Shown here piece after piece: positions 7,208-14,033 of a stretch of DNA of 34,287 nucleotides (within the stretch, counting starts at the first letter, position 1; every line of letters begins with the position of its first letter). The DNA comes from Candidatus Aenigmatarchaeota archaeon (lineage in GTDB: Archaea > Aenigmatarchaeota > Aenigmatarchaeia > QMZP01 > JAFGSV01). The translations under genes were made by a program, and so were the position numbers. Location of the stretch: positions 1 to 34,287 of the forward strand of contig JAGGXP010000006.1 of assembly GCA_021163005.1 (NCBI GenBank), read 5' to 3'. The notes beneath the pieces were generated by a model. It was not told where the DNA came from, made no database searches, and saw nothing but the letters and a program-made list of their open reading frames with translations.

Positions 7208-8284
7208 ATGGAGACGGAAAAGCGCGTTGAATTGGTGAAACAGGTCGGCGAGGAAATCATCACCGAGGCCGAGCTGAGGGAGCTTTTTGAAACAAAAAGC
7301 AGACCTGTGGCCTATGACGGTTTTGAACCTTCGGGGCGCATGCACATAGCTCAGGGCATACTCAGGGCCATAAATGTAAACAAGATGATAAAGGCCGGTG
7401 CGAAGTTCAAGATGCTGGTAGCAGACTGGCACAGCTGGGCAAACAACAAGCTTGGCGGCGACCTTGACAAAATTCACACAGCAGGCGACTACATGCTTGA
7501 AGTGTGGAAAGCCGCGGGCATGGACACCGGTAAGATTGAATTCGTCCGCTCAAGCGACCTGCTGAAGAATGAGAGCTATTGGAAGACGACCATGCAGGTG
7601 GCAAGAAACAGCACAGTGAAAAGGGTTGTGAGGTGTGCCCAGATAATGGGCAGAAAGGAGAGTGAGAGCCTCTCTGCGTCGCAGATACTTTATCCATGCA
7701 TGCAGACTGCTGACATATTCGAGCTTAAATGCGACATCACACAGCTCGGCATGGACCAGAGAAAAGTCAACATGCTGGCCAGGGAAATAGGCCTGAAACT
7801 CGGCTTCTGGAAGCCCGTAGTCGTCAGCCATCACATGCTAATGGGACTCGGTAAGCCGGCATCCGGTGCGATGGATGCTGTCGAAAAGGCCATAGAAATG
7901 AAGATGTCCAAGAGCAGGCCGGATACCGCCATATTCATGGACGACAGCGAAAAGGAGATACGAAGGAAGATATCGAAGGCATACTGTCCCGAAAAGCAAG
8001 TTGAAGAAAACCCCGTTATGGAATACTGCAAATACATCATATTCGAAAAGTTCCCGGCTCTTGAAGTCCAGAGGCCGCCTAAGTTCGGCGGCGACATGAG
8101 CATCGGCTCGTATGAAGAGCTTGTGAAACTATACAAAAGCGGCAAGCTCCATCCCATGGACCTGAAGAACGCTGTCGCGGAGCACATAAACCAGCTCGTG
8201 GAGCCGGTAAGGAAACGGTTTGAGAAGAATGCCAGAGCCAGAAAGCTTCTGGCAGAGGTGAGGAGTTTTGAGGTAACCAGATGA
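7208..8284 (+). CDS. tyrS: tyrosyl-tRNA synthetase (archaeal/eukaryotic type)
   Basis: A 358-residue class I synthetase. The HIGH-equivalent is in GFEPSGRMHIAQG (about residues 38-50), ADWHSW and QLGMDQRK follow, and KMSKSRPDTAIFMDD is the KMSKS loop. It attaches tyrosine to tRNA-Tyr. The length and lack of a C-terminal S4 domain match archaeal enzymes. Its stop overlaps the trpS start by four bases, so the two synthetases are translationally coupled. The start ATG at 7208 lies shortly after an AT-rich promoter-like region. Confidence 0.96.
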   Translation: METEKRVELVKQVGEEIITEAELRELFETKSRPVAYDGFEPSGRMHIAQGILRAINVNKMIKAGAKFKMLVADWHSWANNKLGGDLDKIHTAGDYMLEVWKAAGMDTGKIEFVRSSDLLKNESYWKTTMQVARNSTVKRVVRCAQIMGRKESESLSASQILYPCMQTADIFELKCDITQLGMDQRKVNMLAREIGLKLGFWKPVVVSHHMLMGLGKPASGAMDAVEKAIEMKMSKSRPDTAIFMDDSEKEIRRKISKAYCPEKQVEENPVMEYCKYIIFEKFPALEVQRPPKFGGDMSIGSYEELVKLYKSGKLHPMDLKNAVAEHINQLVEPVRKRFEKNARARKLLAEVRSFEVTR

Positions 8285-9387
8285 CAAAAGAAATCAACCC
8301 ATGGGGCTCGGATGATGTCAAGGACTATCGGAAGATAATGAAAGAGTTTGGCATATCCCCGTTTTCTGGTGTGATGAAAAAGCTTAAGGAGCCGCACCTG
8401 CTTATGCGCAGGGGGATAGTCTTCGGCCACAGGGGCTTCGACAGTGTCATGGCTTCAAAGAATTATGCGCTGATGACAGGGCTTATGCCCTCAGGGAAGT
8501 TCCACCTCGGCCATAAGATACTTGCAGACCAGATAATATATCATCAACGGGAACTGGGGGCGCATGTGTTTCTCTGCGTGGCAGATGTCGAGGCGTACAA
8601 CATGCGTCTTGCTGACATGAAAAAACTCAGGGAAACGGCAATAGAGGAATACCTGCTCAACTACATAGCACTCGGTCTTGAGCCGAAGAAATGTGACTTC
8701 TACTTCCAGAGCGAGCGCTCCAGAGACAGCGGAAAATCCAACGCATACTACAGGCTCGCAGGCATGGCGGCGAACAAGGTGACTATGAATGAACTGAAGG
8801 CCATTTATGGCGAGCTCAGCCCAGGAAAGATTATGTCTGTGATGCTTCAGGTTTCCGATATCCTCCATCCCCAACTGCCAGAGTTCGGCGGTCTGAAGAA
8901 TGTAGTCGTTCCTGTGGGCATAGACCAAGACCCTCACATAAGGTTGTCAAGGGACATAGCAGCACGTTTCAGCAGGGAATTCGGCTTCAGGGCACCTGCG
9001 GCAACATACCACAAATTCATACTGGGCCTGAAAGGCGGCAAGATGTCCAGCTCCGACCCCTATTCATATATAGCATTAACAGACAGCCCGGAAGAGGCGA
9101 AAAAGAAGATATACAAGTATGCATTCTCAGGCGGCAGGAAAACCGTTGAGGAGCACAGGAAGCATGGAGGCAATCCTGACATAGACGTTTCCTTCCAGTA
9201 CCTCTATTCACAGTTTGAGCCAGATGACAGGAAAATCACGAAGATCCGTGACGATTACAGCTCAGGAAAGCTGCTCACAGGTGAACTGAAGCAGATTCTC
9301 ATAGAGAAGCTTACGAAGTTCCTTGAAGAGCACCAGAAGAAGCGTGAAGCTGCGAGGAAGAAAGTGGACAGGTTTCTGGACAAGTGA
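8281..9387 (+). CDS. trpS: tryptophanyl-tRNA synthetase (archaeal type)
   Basis: A 368-residue class I synthetase with the archaeal/eukaryotic TrpRS N-terminus (INPWGSDDVKDYRKIMKEFGI), HIGH-equivalent PSGKFHLGHK, VPVGIDQDPHIRLSRDIA, and GGKMSSSDP as the KMSKS loop. It charges tRNA-Trp. It begins inside the last codons of tyrS and ends 34 bases before the tRNA-Leu gene. Confidence 0.96.
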   Translation: MTKEINPWGSDDVKDYRKIMKEFGISPFSGVMKKLKEPHLLMRRGIVFGHRGFDSVMASKNYALMTGLMPSGKFHLGHKILADQIIYHQRELGAHVFLCVADVEAYNMRLADMKKLRETAIEEYLLNYIALGLEPKKCDFYFQSERSRDSGKSNAYYRLAGMAANKVTMNELKAIYGELSPGKIMSVMLQVSDILHPQLPEFGGLKNVVVPVGIDQDPHIRLSRDIAARFSREFGFRAPAATYHKFILGLKGGKMSSSDPYSYIALTDSPEEAKKKIYKYAFSGGRKTVEEHRKHGGNPDIDVSFQYLYSQFEPDDRKITKIRDDYSSGKLLTGELKQILIEKLTKFLEEHQKKREAARKKVDRFLDK

Positions 9388-9445
9388 GTTTTTAAACCAA
9401 ATACAGCTAATACTGAAACAGGCGGGGGTACCCGAGTCTGGCCAA

Positions 9446-9492
9446 ATTAAACTGGCAGCTTGGGTCTTCGGCTCAGGCTGCCGGAAGGCCAA
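9446..9492 (+). other. BHB intron, tRNA-Leu D-loop (47 nt)
   Basis: Central helix GGCC/GGCC, bulges AAA and AAA, with inner helix ending in GGCAGC/GCTGCC. Cutting after the second base of each bulge joins TGGCCAA to AGGGGCAGG, a normal leucine D-loop. Confidence 0.88.
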
Positions 9493-9508
9493 AGGGGCAG
9501 GACTTAAG

Positions 9509-9556
9509 ATTGGGTTCTTAAGTGCTGATTCCGAGATGATGGAGTCCCGATGGGTC
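9509..9556 (+). other. BHB intron, tRNA-Leu anticodon loop 37/38 (48 nt)
   Basis: Canonical position. Central helix CTTA/TGGG (two G-U pairs), bulges AGA and TCA, inner helix TTGGG/CCCGA. Joining gives anticodon loop CTTAAGA closed by CAGGA/TCCTG. Confidence 0.88.
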
Positions 9557-9642
9557 ATCCTGTAGCTCAGTGCTTTCGCAGGTTCAAAGGCTCAAGGGGG
9601 TCAACGGCAGCTCACCACGCAGTTGGTGAAACCGCTTGCACG

Positions 9643-9664
9643 CCCCCTTAAAGCATTATTCCCC
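9643..9664 (+). repeat. 22-bp repeat, copy 2 of 3
   Basis: Identical to 229-250 and 9821-9842. Its CCCCCTT pairs with AAGGGGG at 9594-9600 within the intron. Confidence 0.9.
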
Positions 9665-9737
9665 ATGAACAGGGAGATGCAGAGGCGGACAGGAACGCAA
9701 TCCGCCTGCATGAACATAACGGACAAAGAATAATCGA

Positions 9738-9814
9738 ACAGGAACGCAATATGACGACTTGAACAGAATGAACAGGTCGTCCTTAAAAGGTATGGATAAA
9801 GCAGGCTTTAGGCA
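9738..9814 (+). repeat. 77-bp repeat, copy 2
   Basis: Differs from 1-77 at one position. Followed directly by the 28-base match 9815-9842 that occurs at 223-250 in the other intron. Confidence 0.92.
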
Positions 9815-9820
9815 CATCTG

Positions 9821-9842
9821 CCCCCTTAAAGCATTATTCCCC
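9821..9842 (+). repeat. 22-bp repeat, copy 3 of 3
   Basis: Identical to the copies at 229-250 and 9643-9664. Confidence 0.9.
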
Positions 9843-10110
9843 GGTAACAAAGAAAGGAGAGGATGGGGAAAGAGGAATGGTGCACAGGTTCCCCAGTAAC
9901 AATGAAGAAGGAAAGGGGAATCAGGACAGCAGCGGAAAGCCGCAAAGGTCGTGCAGGTCGCACGGCTCGAACAGTCGAACAGCAACGCAAGCTGACGACA
10001 TGCACAGAATGGACAAAGCCGTCTTTAAAAAGCATGGACAAAGCCGTCTTTAAGCACGTTCCCGCGGTTAAGTGAGCTGAGAATCCTGCCCCCCGCATCA
10101 TTGTGATGGC

Positions 10111-10680
10111 ATGATAGTGGTCGACCTCGAAACAACAGGCATGGACCCGGAGAGAAACAGCATAGTCAGCATAGGCGCTCTCGACTTCGACAATCCTGAG
10201 AATACGTTCTACGGCGAGTGCAGGATGGACGAAGGTGCAGAAGTGAGCAATATAGCCCTGAAGATTAACGGGTTCACGCTTCCTGAGATAAGGGACAAAA
10301 GCAAGCCATCCTCGCGCGAACTGCTTGCTGATTTTCTTGAATGGCTCGCATCCATAAAGGACAAAACAATAGCAGGCGACAACATATGGTTTGATATAGG
10401 CTTCCTCAGGGAAAACTTCAAAAAGAACGGCATGAAGTATCCTTTCAAAAAGAAAAGTGTTGAGCTTCATGAACAATGCAAGATTCTTGCAGGGCTTCCG
10501 TGGAGCCTTGACGCTGTGCTTTACTATGTGGGCATTCCGCCGAGAAACAAGGCACATAACGCCTTGGACGACGCAGAGCTGACAGCAGAGGCGCTGTCGC
10601 GGTTATTGAACGGAAAGCCCCTTCTGAAGCGATTCAGGCAGTATCCCGTTCCTGACGTGTTCGTCAAGAAAGAGAAATAG
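10111..10680 (+). CDS. DEDDh 3'-5' exonuclease (DnaQ/RNase T-like)
   Basis: A 189-residue protein with the four DEDDh acidic residues in their motifs: VDLETTG at residues 4-10 (Exo I), GDNIWFDIGFL near 90 (Exo II), and HNALDDAELTAE near 150 (Exo III with the catalytic histidine). Such enzymes trim 3' ends of DNA or RNA. It starts 14 bases after the tRNA-Leu 3' exon and stops exactly where the convergent tRNA-His begins, so co-transcription with the tRNA and a role in RNA trimming are conceivable (inference). Confidence 0.9.
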   Translation: MIVVDLETTGMDPERNSIVSIGALDFDNPENTFYGECRMDEGAEVSNIALKINGFTLPEIRDKSKPSSRELLADFLEWLASIKDKTIAGDNIWFDIGFLRENFKKNGMKYPFKKKSVELHEQCKILAGLPWSLDAVLYYVGIPPRNKAHNALDDAELTAEALSRLLNGKPLLKRFRQYPVPDVFVKKEK

Positions 10681-10694
10681 GGCCGTCGCCGAGA

Positions 10695-10725
10695 CTTTCA
10701 CCCATCCGCACACCTGCGGAAGCGT
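10695..10725 (-). other. BHB intron, tRNA-His T-loop 59/60 (31 nt)
   Basis: Central helix TTCA/TGAA, bulges AAA and AGT. Joining restores CCGAG-TTCAAAT-CTCGG. Confidence 0.85.
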
Positions 10726-10746
10726 TTTGAACTCGGGCCAAGAGCT

Positions 10747-10788
10747 TTCTGCAGACTGCAATTACGCTTTTTCTGACACAGCAGCCTG
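10747..10788 (-). other. BHB intron, tRNA-His anticodon loop 37/38 (42 nt)
   Basis: Central helix CTGT/GCAG, bulges GGC and AAA, inner helix AGGCTGC/GCAGTCT. Joining gives loop CTGTGGA. Confidence 0.85.
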
Positions 10789-10826
10789 CCACAGGCTCTT
10801 ATGCTAACCACTACACCACGACAGCC

Positions 10827-10914
10827 ATTATAGGTTTATTTTATTTGTTTCTTTTAAAGCAAAAACTGTTTTCATTTATAAAGGTTATGGAACATAACCT
10901 TCTTCTGTGATTTT
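10827..10914. promoter_or_regulatory. divergent promoter with 9-bp inverted repeat
   Basis: CATTTATAAAGG at about 10873-10883 is a TATA box for the downstream plus-strand gene. Overlapping its end is a perfect palindrome AAGGTTATG-gaa-CATAACCTT (10881-10901), placed between TATA box and start codon where a repressor would block transcription. Confidence 0.6.
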
Positions 10915-11460
10915 ATGAAAGAAATGAGAGTATACGTGAAAACCGGAAAAGCCATAAATCTGGACAGAATGCGCCAGCGGCTCGGAAACTACCATGATAT
11001 GTCAGACGCAGTCATAACGGAAATAAATTCAGATCCGCTGGGGGTGTATTATAATTTTGTTGTTCCTGACACAGTAAGTCCGAAGGAGCTGAAGTACAGA
11101 GGCGTAAAAAAGGTTTTGGATGTAACGCCGAGCATGGTTCCGTCCCTGTTTAAGGCCTATGTGGATGGTGATGTCATTGACTCTTTCGATGACATGTGGA
11201 GAAGATTTGATTTGGAGCTGAAAAAAAGCGGGACAGAAAAGACAGGATTATTCAAACGAGAAAAAAACTATATGATTTTTGAAGGTTCTGAGAATGTTCA
11301 TCCGGAGCAGATACAGGCCTACCCCGGGATAGTGAAAGCAGTAAGGATAGACCAGTACATCGTGGATATAGCAAGAAATATGACACATGGCCGCGAACTT
11401 CCGGAAACGATGCACGGACTCTCGGTTTCTATTGGAAAAGATCCGACAGAAAATGAATAA
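10915..11460 (+). CDS. conserved-looking protein of unknown function (181 aa)
   Basis: A soluble 181-residue protein, mixed alpha/beta in appearance, with no signal peptide or membrane segment. I recognise no motif. The start ATG (10915) follows a TATA box and palindrome at promoter spacing, with only a weak GTGAT ahead of it. The codon use looks like the neighbours'. The rRNA promoter begins directly at its stop codon. A second ATG three codons later is an alternative start. Confidence 0.7.
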   Translation: MKEMRVYVKTGKAINLDRMRQRLGNYHDMSDAVITEINSDPLGVYYNFVVPDTVSPKELKYRGVKKVLDVTPSMVPSLFKAYVDGDVIDSFDDMWRRFDLELKKSGTEKTGLFKREKNYMIFEGSENVHPEQIQAYPGIVKAVRIDQYIVDIARNMTHGRELPETMHGLSVSIGKDPTENE

Positions 11461-11461
11461 T

Positions 11462-11609
11462 CTTTATAAATAACTACTATCAATAGATAGATGCGAGTTT
11501 AGGCAACTAAACGATGAGATACGATGTGAGCTTGGAAGTGAGCTTTCGAGTTCGAAGCATGTCCTTGTGGAGTTTTAAAGGTTTGATAAGGAGAACCTGC
11601 CAAATTCCA
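11462..11609 (+). promoter_or_regulatory. rRNA operon promoter and 16S leader
   Basis: CTTTATAAATA at 11462-11472 is a strong archaeal TATA box. The leader contains ATGTCCTTG (11559-11567), which pairs perfectly with CAAGGACAT (13555-13563) beyond the 16S 3' end to form the pre-16S processing stem. Confidence 0.75.
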
Positions 11610-11975
11610 ATTCCGGTTGATCCTGCCGGAGGTCATTGCTATCCGAATCCGACTAAGCCATGCAAGTCTTGGTGTTCATCTTTGGACACTAGGGCGGAAA
11701 GCTCAGTAACACGTAGTTAACATGCCCTCAAGTCTGGGATAATCTCGGGAAACTGAGGCTAATACCAGATAGATAAAAGATACTGGAATGTTCTTTTATC
11801 CAAAGATTTATCGCTTGAGGATTGGACTGCGCCGGATTAGGTTGTTGTGAAGGTAAAATCTTCCCAAGCCGATAATCCGTACGGGCCTTGAGAGAGGAAG
11901 CCCGGAGATGGATTCTGAGACAAGAATCCAGGTCCTACGGGACGCAGCAGGCGCGAAACTTTCCCAATGCACGAA

Positions 11976-12034
11976 CCCTTTTCGGTGTGAGCATACAAAA
12001 GCGTTCACGGAAAATCATACCGAATAGGCGTGAA
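11976..12034 (+). other. BHB mini-intron 1 of 16S (59 nt, module family)
   Basis: Central helix CACG/CGTG, bulges AAC and AAA, long inner helix CCTTTTCGGTGTG/CATACCGAATAGG. Joining rebuilds the h15 hairpin GCAC-GAAA-GTGT. It contains the shared module CCCTTTT, hairpin, AAAAGCGTTCACGGAAAA. Confidence 0.85.
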
Positions 12035-12309
12035 AGTGTGAGGAAGGGATTCGGAGTGCATTCTCTTATAAAGGGGATGCTTTTGTGGAGTGTAAAAAGC
12101 TTCACGAATAAGTGGTGGGTAAGACGGGTGCCAGCCGCCGCGGTAATACCCGCGCCACGAGTGATGACCACGTTTATTGGGCTTAAAGCGTTCGTAGCCG
12201 GCCCAGAAAGTCCTTAGTGAAATCCCGCAGCTAACTGTGGGGCTTGCTAGGGAAACTGCTGGGCTTGGGACCGGGAGAGGTCTGGGGTACTCAAGGGGTA
12301 GGGGTAAAA

Positions 12310-12370
12310 CCCTTTTGCGCATGAGACAAGCAAAAGCGTTTACGGAAAACATATGCGCACTTGGTTACAT
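12310..12370 (+). other. BHB mini-intron 2 of 16S (61 nt, module family)
   Basis: Lies in the 690 loop. Central helix GTAA/TTAC, bulges AAC and ATT. Joining gives GGGGTAAAA-TCCTGTAATCC, the archaeal consensus. The module is CCCTTTTGC, loop, GCAAAAGCGTTTACGGAAAA. Confidence 0.88.
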
Positions 12371-12467
12371 TCCTGTAATCCTTTGGGGACCACCGGTGGC
12401 GAAGGCGCCAGACCAGAACGGATCCGACGGTGAGGGACGAAAGCTAGGGGAGCAAAGGGGATTAGAT

Positions 12468-12535
12468 TGACCCTTTTTACGGGAGCTGACGCTTCCACAA
12501 AAGCGTCAACGGAAAATGTAAAAATGGTCCTAAAA
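12468..12535 (+). other. BHB mini-intron 3 of 16S (68 nt, module family)
   Basis: Splits the universal GATTAGAT/ACCC block (E. coli about 793). Central helix TTAG/CTAA, bulges ATT and AAA, inner helix GACC/GGTC, outer GGGG/CCCC. The interior contains CCCTTTTT and AAAAGCGTCAACGGAAAA. Confidence 0.92.
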
Positions 12536-12623
12536 ACCCCCGTAGTCCTAGCTGTAAACGATGCCCACTAGACATTGGCAATCTCACGGGGGTTGTCAGT
12601 GCCGTAGCGAAAGCGTTAAGTGG

Positions 12624-12654
<31 letters not shown>

Positions 12655-12732
12655 TACATGACTGCTTATACTGAGCAATTACTGCTTGGCTAATGAAGCA
12701 GTAGCTGAACAGAGTAAGCAGTCGGTCGGCAA
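12655..12732 (+). other. BHB intron 4 of 16S (78 nt, no module)
   Basis: Splits GGCTGAA/ACTTAAGG at E. coli about 908, a site known for archaeal introns. Central helix GCTG/CGGC, bulges AAT and AAA, inner helix GACTGC/GCAGTC, outer AAG/CTT. The interior has its own ACTGCTT/GAAGCAGT hairpin and lacks the shared module. Confidence 0.9.
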
Positions 12733-13127
12733 ACTTAAGGGAATTGGCGGGGGAGCACACAAGGGGTGGAGGCTGCGGTTTAATTGGATTCAACGCCGGG
12801 AACCTTACCAGAGGCGACAGCAGAGTGAAGGTCCGCTTGAAGAGCGTACCAGACGCGCTGAGAAGTGGTGCATGGCCGTCGTCAGTTCGTGTCGTGAGAT
12901 GTCCACTTAAGTGTGGTAACGAACAAGACCCGCGCTTCATGTTGCTATCGTATATTTCGGTATGCGAGCACTCATGAGGGACCGCTGGCGATAAGCCAGA
13001 GGAAGGTGCGGTCGACGGCAGGTCTGTATGCTCTGAATCCTCTGGGTTACACGCGGCCTACAATGACCGGGACAATGAGATGCGACACCGAAAGGTGAAG
13101 CCAATCTCGAAACCCGGCCTCAGTTCA

Positions 13128-13158
<31 letters not shown>

Positions 13159-13186
13159 CGAAATCCCTAGTAGTCGCTGGTTAGCA

Positions 13187-13257
13187 AGAGCCTTTTTACA
13201 AGAGCCTGAGAGCTTCTGCAAAAAGCCTCGGGAAAAAATGTAGAAAGATTCCTAAAC
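13187..13257 (+). other. BHB mini-intron 5 of 16S (71 nt, diverged module)
   Basis: Lies in the h43 loop. Outer helix CGCTGG/CTAGCG, central TTAG/CTAA, bulges CAA and ACT. Joining gives GGTTAGCA-TCTAGCGGCG. The interior CCTTTTTAC, hairpin, AAAAAGCCTCGGGAAAAA is a diverged version of the shared module. Confidence 0.85.
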
Positions 13258-13383
13258 TCTAGCGGCGAATACGTTCCTGCTCCTTGCACACACTGCCCGT
13301 CAAGCCATCTGAGTGGATCCTTGGTGAGGCTTTCTTATTTTGGGAAAGTCGAGCCAGGGTTCTGCAAGGAGGGCTAAGTCGTA

Positions 13384-13493
13384 AAGCGTAGAGACGGGCA
13401 ATATGATCGGGGAAACCCGAGATGACTTATATTGTGTGCGCTTTGGAACTTCAAAGAGCACATAGTATAGACTATCGTCTCTATGCTCGACAA
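13384..13493 (+). other. BHB intron 6 of 16S (110 nt, no module)
   Basis: Splits AAGTCGTA/ACAAGG (E. coli about 1499), beside the decoding-site strand of h44. Central helix GTCG/CGAC, bulges TAA and AAA, inner helix AGCGTAGAGACG/CGTCTCTATGCT. No shared module. Confidence 0.92.
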
Positions 13494-13590
13494 ACAAGGT
13501 AGCCGTACGGGAACGTGCGGCTGGATCACCTCCTTATTAACCAAAAAACCTCTTCAAGGACATCTTAACTGGGGCCGGTAGATCAGTGGA

Positions 13591-13638
13591 ACCTCCACCG
13601 CGCAAGCGGGGAATCCCAACTTGCGTTGGGGGTGCTAA
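13591..13638 (+). other. BHB intron, tRNA-Ala D-loop (48 nt)
   Basis: Outer helix GATC/GATC, central AGTG/TGCT (two G-U pairs), bulges GAA and AAA, inner CCTCC/GGGGG. Joining gives GATCAGTGGA-AGATCG. Confidence 0.82.
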
Positions 13639-13677
13639 AGATCGCTCGCCTTGCAAGCGAGAGGCCGTGGGTTCAAA

Positions 13678-13715
13678 ACACAGCCTTTTTTTGCGCTTGT
13701 GAGGCTGTATGAAAA
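13678..13715 (+). other. BHB intron, tRNA-Ala T-loop 59/60 (38 nt)
   Basis: Central helix TTCA/TGAA, bulges AAA and AAT, inner ACAGCC/GGCTGT. Joining gives GTGGG-TTCAAAT-CCCAC. Confidence 0.9.
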
Positions 13716-13729
13716 TCCCACCCGGTCCA

Positions 13730-14033
13730 TCCTGGAAGCTTTATAAAAGCTTCCTGGCATATGTATAATGCTTGATAACGCTACTCAGAGTCGGTCATTT
13801 TTCCGGAAGCGGAAGTGGTCGGTAGCGGAAACGTGGAAGACCATGGTATCTGATTCTGTGTAGCGCTTCAAGGAGATGAAGCTCTCCGTCAATGATGGAG
13901 GGCGGAAAAGAGTGGAGTAATGAAATAAATTGGTAAAATCCGAGGCAAAGCCCGCTTGCGCTGGCAGCCGTTGAGGATGTGAACACCATATGAGCTCCGT
14001 GATGATTTCATAGGCGATTCGTCCCGACTAAAC
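13730..14033 (+). other. tRNA-Ala/23S spacer
   Basis: No gene seen. Just after the tRNA is a perfect hairpin GGAAGCTTT-ATA-AAAGCTTCC (13734-13754), which also contains a TATA-like core and could be a processing stem or internal promoter. GATTCGTCCC (14016-14025) pairs with GGGACGAATC (18284-18293) as the pre-23S processing stem. Confidence 0.6.

Larger units (their letters stand above)
9589..10083 (+). other. very large BHB intron, tRNA-Leu T-loop 59/60 (495 nt)
   Basis: Central helix TTCA/TGAG, bulges AAG and AAT, inner helix GCTCA/TGAGC. Joining restores GCAGG-TTCAAAT-CCTGC. The interior holds a stem AAGGGGG/CCCCCTT (9594-9649), two copies of the 22-bp repeat, the 77-bp repeat, and two GACAAAGCCGTCTTTAA units near 10010-10055. 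No credible gene was found in it. It is far longer than ordinary archaeal tRNA introns. Confidence 0.88.
9422..10097 (+). tRNA. tRNA-Leu(UAA) with three introns
   Basis: Exons 9422-9445, 9493-9508, 9557-9588 and 10084-10097 assemble an 86-nt type II tRNA. The acceptor GCGGGGG pairs fully with CCCCCGC (10090-10096), followed by discriminator A; no CCA is encoded. D-stem CCC/GGG, anticodon stem CAGGA/TCCTG with loop CTTAAGA (anticodon TAA), a variable arm, and T-arm GCAGG-TTCAAAT-CCTGC are all intact after splicing. The introns sit in the D-loop, at 37/38, and in the T-loop (59/60). A TTTTTAAACC box at 9390-9399 is a suitable promoter. The last exon is only 14 nt and lies 495 nt away from the preceding one. 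Confidence 0.9.
10681..10826 (-). tRNA. tRNA-His(GUG) with two introns
   Basis: On the minus strand the exons give acceptor GCTGTCG/CGACGGC with G-1 (10826) opposite discriminator C73 (10681), the histidine identity pair. The anticodon arm is AGAGC-CTGTGGA-GCTCT (anticodon GTG) and the T-arm CCGAG-TTCAAAT-CTCGG after removal of introns 10747-10788 and 10695-10725. The mature RNA is about 73 nt including G-1. The A+T-rich stretch AAATAAAATAAACC just upstream on the minus strand may be its TATA box. Confidence 0.9.
13572..13729 (+). tRNA. tRNA-Ala(UGC) with D-loop and T-loop introns
   Basis: This is the usual archaeal rRNA spacer tRNA. Acceptor GGGCCGG/CCGGTCC carries the alanine G3-U70 wobble and is followed by discriminator A with no encoded CCA. 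The anticodon arm CTCGC-CTTGCAA-GCGAG is intact (anticodon TGC). Removing 13591-13638 and 13678-13715 leaves a 72-nt tRNA with D-arm GATC-AGTGGAA-GATC and T-arm GTGGG-TTCAAAT-CCCAC. It is cotranscribed with 16S and 23S, and its excision from the spacer also requires RNase P. Confidence 0.93.

Noticed and set aside
9635-9648. Alternative nearby 3' exon for tRNA-Leu (CGCTTGCACGCCCCC)
   Set aside because: Its T-stem could pair (GCAGG/CTTGC) but the acceptor would not match GCGGGGG. The exon at 10084-10097 fits both stems fully and restores the TTCAAAT loop.
9826-10557. 243-codon minus-strand frame across the tRNA-Leu intron and the exonuclease gene
   Set aside because: It lies opposite the DEDDh exonuclease and intron repeats and has no family features.
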